In this document: one piece after another, positions 17,494 to 24,279 of the stretch
How positions within the stretch are numbered: position 1 is the first letter of the stretch
Layout of the letters: the number at the start of each line of letters is the position of its first letter
Assembly (NCBI RefSeq): GCF_022410465.1
Contig: NZ_JAJSON010000020.1
Location: 124,001-188,000, forward strand
Direction of reading: 5' to 3'
DNA from: Christiangramia crocea
GTDB lineage: Bacteria > Bacteroidota > Bacteroidia > Flavobacteriales > Flavobacteriaceae
DNA: 64,000 bases
The notes under the pieces: generated by a model
What the model was told of the DNA's origin: nothing
Seen by the model: the letters and a program-made list of their open reading frames with translations, nothing else
Databases searched by the model: none
Made by a program: the position numbers and the translations under genes

Positions 17494-18720
17494 TTAATTA
17501 TTTTTCACTGGAACCTCAACAGTAAACTTTGTTCCCACATTTTCCTTACTTGTAAAATGTATGCTTCCATTAAGGTTTTCAAGGTGAGCCTTGGCAATAT
17601 TGAGGCCAATTCCTGTACCCTGATCCAAAAGGGCATTTTCTGCCCTGAAATATCTTTCAAAAATATGCTTCTGATCCTTTTCCGGGATTCCCCTTCCCTG
17701 GTCTTCCACTTCAAAAATAATGTTCCCCTCTTTTATTTTCACATCAAATTTGATCACCGTATTTTCGGGTGAATACTTGATGGCATTCCCTAATAGATTA
17801 GAGAGTATCAGTTCCAGGATCTTTTCATCCTGATGCAGACTAATATCCTCCAGATCTCTGGGGTAAAGGATCTCCTGCCCGTCTTTAAGTGTGATATTGG
17901 CATTGTAGACCACTTCATTAATGAGTCTCTTTAGGCTGAAAGTAGTATACTTATACTGGCCTTTTCCGGAATCAAGTCTTTCTATTGAAAGAAAGTCATT
18001 AAGAATATTATTGAGATAATGAACCTTGTTCCTAATGGTGACAAGGTGTTTCTCCCTTTTCTCCTGCTGATCTTCCCTGGTATATTTTTCAGTAAGCGTT
18101 GCAGAAGTAAGTATCCCACTCAATGGGGTTTTAAATTCATGCGATACCAGCGAAAGAAATTTAGTCTTTAATTCGTTGAGTTCCTTTTCCTTTTGAAGGG
18201 CATCCTTGATCTTCCGCTCTGCCTCTTTCCTTCTCATTATTTCCTCTTCGAGGTTCTCAACGGTTTCTCTCAGCTCCTGGGTTCTTATTTTGATCTTATC
18301 TTCAAGTTGGGTGTTGAGTTCTTTGATCTGGCGCTGAGTCTCTTTCCTAACTGTAATATCTATCACCAAGGACATCACATAATCCTTGCCGTCCATTTTG
18401 AACGGGTTAAGTCCTGCTTCCACAGGAAAACGGGTGCCGTCTTTTTTCACTCCATAAAGATCCCTGCCGTGACCCATCTGGCGCTTTTCACTTTTATTCA
18501 GAAAATTATTGAAGTGATCGTGATGGCTGTGATGGTACTCTTTAGGAATAAGCACATCCAGGTGTTGATCTATGAGCTCACCTTCCCTGTATCCAAACAT
18601 CTCCTGGGCCGCTTTATTGGCAGCAACCACGATCTGATCTGAATTTACAACGATGATGCCTTCAGAAGCAGCCTGAAATAGGACATTGAAAATATCTCTG
18701 TGATCCAGAAATTCCTGCAA
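17494..18720 (-). CDS. PAS-domain sensor histidine kinase, FixL-like
   Basis: A soluble kinase with no membrane helix: one PAS domain (about 8-125), a coiled coil (about 125-190), H-box with His194 (SLVSHEFKTPL), N-box (LLGNAIKYSP), G1 box DQGRGI and the GTGIGL lid. The PAS segment IPKEYHHSHHDHF resembles the FixL heme region; His66 falls four residues after the conserved Tyr62, where the FixL heme ligand lies. Non-heme PAS domains of the same subfamily can also have a His there, so heme binding is a hypothesis. The start is TTG at 18720; no ATG occurs before residue 41. The partner is the receiver-Crp protein 13 bp downstream. Confidence 0.9.
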   Translation of the reverse strand: MQEFLDHRDIFNVLFQAASEGIIVVNSDQIVVAANKAAQEMFGYREGELIDQHLDVLIPKEYHHSHHDHFNNFLNKSEKRQMGHGRDLYGVKKDGTRFPVEAGLNPFKMDGKDYVMSLVIDITVRKETQRQIKELNTQLEDKIKIRTQELRETVENLEEEIMRRKEAERKIKDALQKEKELNELKTKFLSLVSHEFKTPLSGILTSATLTEKYTREDQQEKREKHLVTIRNKVHYLNNILNDFLSIERLDSGKGQYKYTTFSLKRLINEVVYNANITLKDGQEILYPRDLEDISLHQDEKILELILSNLLGNAIKYSPENTVIKFDVKIKEGNIIFEVEDQGRGIPEKDQKHIFERYFRAENALLDQGTGIGLNIAKAHLENLNGSIHFTSKENVGTKFTVEVPVKNN

Positions 18721-18870
18721 ACTATATACTTATTAAGTAGGTTTCCTGTTTAAATGCTTTAAAGTCCTTGAGGGGACTCTAAGCGATTTTAAAGGTAAAA
18801 CTTTTTTACAAAGTTGACGATATTTAATAAGGATTTCAAATATGCAAATACAAAAAATTGTAAATTGTAA

Positions 18871-19092
18871 CTATTCGTCCTTAACCGGGTGGTCTTCATA
18901 AAAATCGTCAAAGGTTTTTGTAGTGGTATACTTTTCGGTAAGGATCTTATAAACTGTAAATATCAGCAACAACTGGCCCGCGCACATCAAAAAATAAACA
19001 ACAGGAAAAGAGAAACCCAGAGCCGAAAAAACAGCCAGCAAGACCAATATAAATGTGGTTAAAGCCAGTAATTTCAAACCAGTACTTTTCAT
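18871..19092 (-). CDS. Small membrane protein with two helices, 73 aa
   Basis: I do not recognise the family. Residues about 7-27 and 30-50 form two hydrophobic helices, followed by a charged tail rich in Thr and Asp. It lies 150 bp upstream of the PAS kinase gene on the same strand and is divergent from hpf. It could be co-transcribed with the kinase, but the gap is long enough for a separate promoter. The operator at 19175 is aligned with hpf, not with this gene: no -7 element appears at the expected distance on the minus strand. Confidence 0.65.
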   Translation of the reverse strand: MKSTGLKLLALTTFILVLLAVFSALGFSFPVVYFLMCAGQLLLIFTVYKILTEKYTTTKTFDDFYEDHPVKDE

Positions 19093-19174
19093 GTAATTAA
19101 TTTAATCATTCCCAGTTAAAGCTTCTCTTAAAAATTAGCTAAAACCCACTTCTACCCGGGAAAAAATGCAATAC

Positions 19175-19217
19175 TGACAAGAGTCATATTTTTTGAAGAA
19201 AGTAAAGAGTAGCTTTG
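19175..19217 (+). promoter_or_regulatory. Crp/Fnr-type promoter of hpf-usp
   Basis: TGACAAGAGTCA (19175-19186) is followed at exactly 35 nt by TAGCTTTG (19210-19217), a perfect TAnnTTTG element. The predicted start is near 19222, which gives a leader of about 20 nt to the ATG at 19242. The TTG at 19215 lies inside the promoter and so cannot be the hpf start. Confidence 0.78.
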
Positions 19218-19241
19218 AGTAGAACTAAAATACACACAATT

Positions 19242-19541
19242 ATGAGCACTCAAATTCAATTCGTGAAAATACCTACCAGCGAAGCCCTAACAACATATAC
19301 CGAGAACAAACTGAACAAGCTAAGAGCCAGATTTGAAATTATAAAAGCAATAAATATCTATTTCAAATTAGAAAATGACCCAAAGGGAGAAGGAAAAATT
19401 TGCGAGATAGAATGCATCATTCCCGGAAGCAAGGTTTTTGCAGCTACCTCGCAACATTATTTTGAGCATTCCGTAAAAGTGGCCATTGCTGAAATAGAGA
19501 AACAGCTGGAAAAAAGAAAAGCTGTAATGATGGTTTATTAA
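19242..19541 (+). CDS. hpf: Ribosome hibernation promoting factor, short form
   Basis: A 99-residue protein of the HPF/RaiA family, which binds the 30S subunit and silences idle ribosomes. The fold is recognisable from the beta-alpha-beta pattern (IQFVKIPTSEALTTYTENKL, then strands with IEC and the helix ending EIEKQLEKRK). The short length lacks the C-terminal dimerisation domain of long HPF. The ATG at 19242 is preferred over the upstream TTG, which overlaps the -7 element. It is followed 17 bp later by a universal stress gene. Control by the same operator as the oxidase genes implies ribosome hibernation at low oxygen. Confidence 0.88.
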   Translation: MSTQIQFVKIPTSEALTTYTENKLNKLRARFEIIKAINIYFKLENDPKGEGKICEIECIIPGSKVFAATSQHYFEHSVKVAIAEIEKQLEKRKAVMMVY

Positions 19542-19558
19542 TCTTAAATCTTTTAGTT

Positions 19559-20392
19559 ATGAATACGATTCTAGTCCCCGTTGATTTTTCAGAGCATTCC
19601 GAATATGCCCTTGAAGTAGCCGCTACCATCGCCAAAAAGCAAAATGCAGATATAGTTGTGGTGCATATGATGGGCCTTCCTGAATCTTTTCTGACTAATG
19701 ATGAAAAACAGGAAGTCTTCAATGCTATTCATTTTATGAAACTCACAAAGCAGCGCTTTGAAAAATTCCTCGATAAGGACTATCTGGAAGGCATCGAGGT
19801 AGCCCAGGAGGTGAAAAACTTCAAGGTTTTCAGGGAAATAAATGAAGTAGCCAAGGAATATGAGGCCGATCTTATAGTGATGGGTTCTCATGGAGCCTCT
19901 GGTATTAAAGAGGTCTTTGCAGGATCCAATACTGAAAAAGTGGTGCGAACCTCAGAAACCCCGGTACTGGTAATTAAAAATCGTATCCCTGATTTTAAAA
20001 TCGAAAATGCGGTATTTGTGACCGACTTTGAGCCGGAAACCATAGATACATTTATAAGATCAAGGCAGTTTTTTAAATTTTTTGAAGTTGAACCAAAACT
20101 GCTTTTCGTAAATGTTCCCGAAAAATTCATGAGCACTAAAGAAATGCTGTCTATTGCCAATAAATTTTTGGAAGATGCAGGTATGGATGCTCCCGAAGTA
20201 AAGGATCAGATTACTTATTATGATGATTATACGCTTGAAAAAGGAATTTATAATTACTGTAATTCTATTCATGCTGATATCATCGCAATATCCACTCATG
20301 GAAGAAAAGGTATCGCCCATTTCTTTTATGGCAGTATAGGTGAGGATCTTGCCAATCACGCAAATACTCCCGTTCTAACTTTCAGGCTCTGA
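19559..20392 (+). CDS. Universal stress protein, tandem domain
   Basis: Two UspA domains in 277 residues. The first begins MNTILVPVDFSEHSEYAL and ends with the ATP-binding pattern GSHGASGIKEVFAGSNTEKV. The second ends with STHGRKGIAHFFYGSIGEDL, so both halves retain the G-x2-G-x9-G type signature, in contrast to the usp gene at 15524. It is 17 bp downstream of hpf and probably in one transcript with it. Its target is unknown. Confidence 0.93.
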   Translation: MNTILVPVDFSEHSEYALEVAATIAKKQNADIVVVHMMGLPESFLTNDEKQEVFNAIHFMKLTKQRFEKFLDKDYLEGIEVAQEVKNFKVFREINEVAKEYEADLIVMGSHGASGIKEVFAGSNTEKVVRTSETPVLVIKNRIPDFKIENAVFVTDFEPETIDTFIRSRQFFKFFEVEPKLLFVNVPEKFMSTKEMLSIANKFLEDAGMDAPEVKDQITYYDDYTLEKGIYNYCNSIHADIIAISTHGRKGIAHFFYGSIGEDLANHANTPVLTFRL

Positions 20393-20430
20393 CAGACCAT
20401 CTTCTTGAAGCTGGATAATCTTTGGGTATC

Positions 20431-21519
20431 ATGAAGATCGTATTTATAGCATTACTGATTATTCATCTTCTTATCCATTTTATTGGATTTTTTAAGGCTT
20501 TTGATTTAGTTAAACTACCGGAATCAAGCAATGCCATTTCCATAACCCAGGGGATATTCTGGCTGTTCACTGCATTACTTTTTATACCGTCTGTTATTTT
20601 TTATATTCAGAGTAATCCTGTATGGGCAGTAATAGCTATTCCGGCTGCCATTGTTTCACAGGTATTGATCGTCCTGAACTGGAATGATGCAAAATTCGGC
20701 ACTATAGTAAACCTGCTTATCATCCTGATCGCGATCATACATTTTGCAGGCTGGGAGTTTGAAAGAAGCTTTCAAAAAGAAGTGTCTGAAAGAATTGAAA
20801 ATTACCCCGCAGATACACTCACTCAACAGGATCTTGCCGGTCTACCTGAAGTTGTAAAGAATTATCTCCTATTTGTAGGTGTAGTGGGAAAGCCGAAAGT
20901 AAAAAACATTAAAATCAGTTTTGAAGGAGAAATGCGTGAAAAGGATAAGGAATGGTTCAAATTTAGATCTGAACAATTCAATTTTACAGACTCTCCTGCA
21001 CGTTTCTTTTTTATGAAAGCCAACTTTAAAGGACTACCAACCAGGGGTTTTCATTCCTTCAAAAGTTCCGGAGCCCGGATGCAGATAAAACCGCTTTCAT
21101 TATTCAGCGTGGTAGATCTTTCGCCCCCAGAATTGTTCCCTACAGAAATGGTTACTTATTTAAACGACATTTGTCTTTTCGCACCGGCAGCTCTTATAGA
21201 TAAGCGCATAGAATGGGAGGAGCTTGACGATCTTTCCGTTAAAGCGATTTTCAAACTGAACAACGAGAAAGTTTCAGCTGTCCTGGAATTCAATGAAGAA
21301 GGAGAACTTGCCAATTTTATTTCTGAAGACCGATATGCAATAGACATTATGAAAAAACTCAGGTTTTCCACTCCCGTGAAGAACTACAGACATATAAGGG
21401 GATATCGCCTTCCATCCTATGGTGAAGCTATATGGTGCTATCCCGAAGGAGAATTCACTTATGGAAGATTCAATTTGACAGATGTTCAATACAATATAAC
21501 AAAGTTGAATAAAACCTAA
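20431..21519 (+). CDS. Membrane protein of the DUF6544-like type
   Basis: The N-terminus has about four membrane helices (residues about 2-115), followed by a soluble domain with LAGLPEVVKNYLLFVGVVG and a beta-rich C-terminal part (GYRLPSYGEAIW near the end). This pattern matches proteins annotated DUF6544/DUF6920, whose role is unknown. The ATG at 20431 is preferred to the TTG at 20422. It follows the usp gene by 38 bp and may end the hpf transcript. It converges on deoD with a 4-bp gap. Confidence 0.75.
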   Translation: MKIVFIALLIIHLLIHFIGFFKAFDLVKLPESSNAISITQGIFWLFTALLFIPSVIFYIQSNPVWAVIAIPAAIVSQVLIVLNWNDAKFGTIVNLLIILIAIIHFAGWEFERSFQKEVSERIENYPADTLTQQDLAGLPEVVKNYLLFVGVVGKPKVKNIKISFEGEMREKDKEWFKFRSEQFNFTDSPARFFFMKANFKGLPTRGFHSFKSSGARMQIKPLSLFSVVDLSPPELFPTEMVTYLNDICLFAPAALIDKRIEWEELDDLSVKAIFKLNNEKVSAVLEFNEEGELANFISEDRYAIDIMKKLRFSTPVKNYRHIRGYRLPSYGEAIWCYPEGEFTYGRFNLTDVQYNITKLNKT

Positions 21520-21523
21520 TTCA

Positions 21524-22222
21524 TTAAAAAGAATGAAGGGCGATCTCCACCATTTCTACCAGTTTCTGTTCTCTTACCAAAGCACTTATTTCCTCACCGT
21601 TTACCAGGGAGTCTGATATGGTAAGGATGGCCAGAGCATCTACCCCGTATCTTGCCGCGACCGTATAGATTGCCGCAGCTTCCATTTCTACACAAAGTAC
21701 TCCGTGATCTGCCCATTCCTTATAGGAATCCTTTTTATCTTCATAGAATTTATCTGAAGAAAGCACATTTCCGGCCTTAAAGGAAATACCATTGTCTTTG
21801 GCATAAGCAACAGCCTTCATTAACAAATCAAAACTGGCTGTCGGAGCAAAATCGGCATGTGGAAAATAAGACTTATTGATCGCTGAATTCGTTGAAGCAG
21901 CCATGGCAATCACAATATCCATAAGCTTAATTTCGGGCTGATAGGCACCTGCACTTCCTACCCGAATTAGCTTCTTCGCTCCATAATCCTTAATCAGCTC
22001 ATTGCAATAGATAAGCGTGGAAGGAATTCCCATGCCCGTGCCCTGTACCGAAACCTTTTTTCCTTTATAGTTACCGGTATAACCAAGCATCCCTCTAATA
22101 TTGTTATAACAAACAGCATCTTTCAGAAAGGTTTCTGCAATCCATTTTGCCCTGAGCGGATCTCCGGGAAGAAGTACAGACTCGGCTATCTCCCCCTTTT
22201 TAGCTTCAATGTGTAAACTCAT
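21524..22222 (-). CDS. deoD: Purine nucleoside phosphorylase DeoD-type
   Basis: Splits purine nucleosides with phosphate to base and (deoxy)ribose-1-phosphate. Family signatures are LLPGDPLRAKWIAE at the N-terminus, GTGMGIPSTLIY, RVGSAGAYQP, and the C-terminal VEMEAAAIY and SDSL motifs. The length of 232 is normal for the hexameric DeoD group. The ATG overlaps the deoC stop by 4 nt, so the two are one operon for deoxynucleoside salvage. Confidence 0.94.
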   Translation of the reverse strand: MSLHIEAKKGEIAESVLLPGDPLRAKWIAETFLKDAVCYNNIRGMLGYTGNYKGKKVSVQGTGMGIPSTLIYCNELIKDYGAKKLIRVGSAGAYQPEIKLMDIVIAMAASTNSAINKSYFPHADFAPTASFDLLMKAVAYAKDNGISFKAGNVLSSDKFYEDKKDSYKEWADHGVLCVEMEAAAIYTVAARYGVDALAILTISDSLVNGEEISALVREQKLVEMVEIALHSF

Positions 22223-22875
22223 AATCTTTCGGGGTTTTCAGAAACTATTTTAATACCGGAAGAAGTACCTATCCTGTCCACACCAAGTTCTACATATTCC
22301 ATTGCTGTTCTGGCATCCCGAATTCCTCCGGAAGCCTTGATCTTCATTCTAACTCCCACTACTTCTCTCATGATCCTGATGTCTTCCAGGCTTGCTCCCC
22401 GACTCCCAAATCCGGTTGAAGTCTTTACAAAGTCGGCTCCGGCTTTAAGGGCCATCTCACAGGCAAGCCTTATCTCTTTTTCAGACAGGTAACAGGTTTC
22501 AATAATGACCTTAAGTACCTTATTTCCGATTGTATTTTTAATCGCGGTGATCTCCTCCTCTACCTCAGCTTTCTTCCCATCTTTTAAAAAACCTATATTG
22601 ATCACCATATCAATTTCATCAGCACCCTCCAGCACCGCCTTCCTGGCTTCTTCAATCTTCGATACTGCCAATGCCGCCCCTAAGGGAAACCCTACAGTTG
22701 CCGCAAGTTTCACCTGTGATCCTTTCAAGTATGCCTTTGCTGTTTCTGTATAACTGCTATTTACACAAACCGCATAGAAATTATGAGTTACCGCTTCTTC
22801 ACAAAGTTTTTTTATATCTGCCGAAGTTGCACTGGCCGAAAGTAAGGTGTGGTCAATAAACCGGTTAAGATCCAT
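22219..22875 (-). CDS. deoC: Deoxyribose-phosphate aldolase
   Basis: Class I aldolase that cleaves 2-deoxyribose-5-phosphate to acetaldehyde and glyceraldehyde-3-phosphate. The fold markers are FIDHTLL at the start, EIDMVINIG, KVIIETCYL and the Schiff-base strand GADFVKTSTGF, followed by KASGGI. The length of 218 is typical. It is first in a two-gene operon with deoD. A weak TGA-N6-TCA promoter copy lies upstream (22967-23009). Confidence 0.95.
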   Translation of the reverse strand: MDLNRFIDHTLLSASATSADIKKLCEEAVTHNFYAVCVNSSYTETAKAYLKGSQVKLAATVGFPLGAALAVSKIEEARKAVLEGADEIDMVINIGFLKDGKKAEVEEEITAIKNTIGNKVLKVIIETCYLSEKEIRLACEMALKAGADFVKTSTGFGSRGASLEDIRIMREVVGVRMKIKASGGIRDARTAMEYVELGVDRIGTSSGIKIVSENPERL

Positions 22876-22966
22876 AAAATGATTTTTAGATTGGAATATC
22901 TACTTATAAAAGTAAGCTTTTTAAATTCCGGAATTGTCATCTGGTACTATTCCCAGAATATTTCTG

Positions 22967-23009
22967 CTAAAATATAGAGAGTCTCTCCTACTTAAAATGA
23001 CATATATCA
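22967..23009 (-). promoter_or_regulatory. Possible Crp/Fnr-type promoter facing deoC
   Basis: On the minus strand TGATATATGTCA (23009-22998) is followed at exactly 35 nt by TATTTTAG (22974-22967), one mismatch from TAnnTTTG. The predicted start near 22962 would give an 87-nt leader before deoC, longer than at the other six promoters. The site could instead be an accessory operator for the nos promoter 64 bp away. Confidence 0.4.
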
Positions 23010-23072
23010 TACTTCTTCACTGGCTGGGTTTTCAGGGCCTCGGATCAATAAAGGACCTTTTTATCCTAAATA

Positions 23073-23115
23073 TGATAATAGTCATATTTTCCCTTCTCCT
23101 TCCGCACTAAATTTG
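23073..23115 (+). promoter_or_regulatory. Crp/Fnr-type promoter of the nos operon
   Basis: TGATAATAGTCA (23073-23084) is followed at exactly 35 nt by TAAATTTG (23108-23115), a perfect TAnnTTTG element. The predicted start is near 23120, so the operator centre is near -41.5. The TTG at 23113 falls inside the -7 element, which rules it out as start codon. Confidence 0.8.
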
Positions 23116-23142
23116 AAAAGATTAATTAAATGTCAAAAAACT

Positions 23143-23646
23143 ATGAAATACATTATTAAAAGCCTTTGGATACTTAGCATTATGGCACTTATCAGTTGCG
23201 GCGGAAAAGAAGAAAAAAAAGAATCAGATGAGATCGAATTAGGAGATTACTCCAAAAAAGAAGAAGTAAAAAAACCTGAAACCTCTACGTCTGAAGTTGC
23301 CATGATAGATATGGACAATAAAGGAATTGGCCCTGTTAAGAACCTTGAATTACCAGCTGAGATCGACCAGGCTATGGTGGCTAAAGGAAAGGCTATTTTC
23401 GATTCCAAATGTTTGGCCTGCCACAAACCAACAAAAAAATTCATCGGGCCGGCACCTGCTGGTGTTCTGGAAAGAAGATCTCCGGAGTGGGTAATGAACA
23501 TGATCCTCAATCCTGAAGAGATGGTCATGAAAGATCCTATCGCAAAACAATTGCTTATTGAACACAATGGATCACCTATGGCAAACCAGAACCTTACAGA
23601 GGAGGAAGCAAGGCAGATCCTGGAATATTTCAGGACACTTGAATAG
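23143..23646 (+). CDS. Mono-heme cytochrome c lipoprotein of the nos operon
   Basis: A lipoprotein signal peptide ends in LISC (Cys19), followed by a charged linker rich in Glu and Lys and one cytochrome c domain with C90-L-A-C93-H94 and likely axial Met146 (GSPMANQ). It is anchored on the periplasmic side or outer membrane and probably carries electrons to NosZ. No NosR-type membrane flavoprotein is encoded nearby, so an electron path from the bc1-like or alternative complex through this cytochrome is inferred. The ATG at 23143 is chosen because the upstream TTG lies within the promoter. It is first in the operon, 33 bp before the fasciclin gene. Confidence 0.9.
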   Translation: MKYIIKSLWILSIMALISCGGKEEKKESDEIELGDYSKKEEVKKPETSTSEVAMIDMDNKGIGPVKNLELPAEIDQAMVAKGKAIFDSKCLACHKPTKKFIGPAPAGVLERRSPEWVMNMILNPEEMVMKDPIAKQLLIEHNGSPMANQNLTEEEARQILEYFRTLE

Positions 23647-23679
23647 GGATTAAAATATGACCAACTAAAACCTATAAAT

Positions 23680-24252
23680 ATGAAAGCAACATTCAAAATT
23701 TTTCTATTAACAGTTCTCATTGTCGGTATTACCGCATGTAGAAATAACAACGGAGAAGGAGAAGAAGAAAACGTTTCCACTTCCACAGAGCAGGCCAGTA
23801 CAGAAAGACAGGGGCAGGCCTTTGTTAAGGATGATGTATCTGAACCCACGGTTCTGGATATCGCCATCCAATCTGAAGATCACAAAACCCTGGTTGCTGC
23901 CGTTCAGGCTGCAGAGCTGGAAAATGCTTTGGTAAATGCAGGACCCCTAATGGTTTTTGCTCCAACCGATGAAGCATTTGCAGCCTTACCTGAAGGTACT
24001 GTGGAAGACCTTTTAAAGCCGGAAAATAAAAACAAACTATCACATATCCTTAAACACCACGTCACCCCCGGTAAGTATGACAAGGAGTTTTTGAAGAAAT
24101 TCAAAAAACTTGGACAGGCGAGCGACCTTAATGTGCCGGTAGAAGTAAAAGGTGAAGACGTATATGTTGGCGGAGCAAAAATCATAGCCAGTGTACCAGC
24201 CGGAAATGGAATCGTGCACGTGGTGGACAAAGTAATCATACCCGAAAATTAA
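23680..24252 (+). CDS. Fasciclin-domain (FAS1) lipoprotein
   Basis: Lipoprotein signal with ITAC (Cys20), an acidic Ser/Thr/Glu-rich linker, then one FAS1 domain (about 57-188) with the usual motifs: TVLDIAIQSEDHKTLVAAV, FAPTDEAFAAL and the terminal GNGIVHVVDKVI. FAS1 domains mediate adhesion or protein contact at the cell surface; an enzymatic role is not known. Its place between the cytochrome gene and nosZ, 27 bp before nosZ, suggests a structural role near the N2O reductase, such as docking. That is inference. Confidence 0.9.
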   Translation: MKATFKIFLLTVLIVGITACRNNNGEGEEENVSTSTEQASTERQGQAFVKDDVSEPTVLDIAIQSEDHKTLVAAVQAAELENALVNAGPLMVFAPTDEAFAALPEGTVEDLLKPENKNKLSHILKHHVTPGKYDKEFLKKFKKLGQASDLNVPVEVKGEDVYVGGAKIIASVPAGNGIVHVVDKVIIPEN

Positions 24253-24279
24253 TAAGCTTATAAATCAATCTCACAAATC

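Noticed and set aside
19144-19186. The operator at 19175 as control of the divergent 73-residue membrane gene
   Set aside because: On the minus strand the bases at the expected -7 position do not resemble TAnnTTTG.
22997-23110. A 37-codon plus-strand frame upstream of the nos operon
   Set aside because: It overlaps both operator copies and the nos promoter elements, so a coding role is unlikely.
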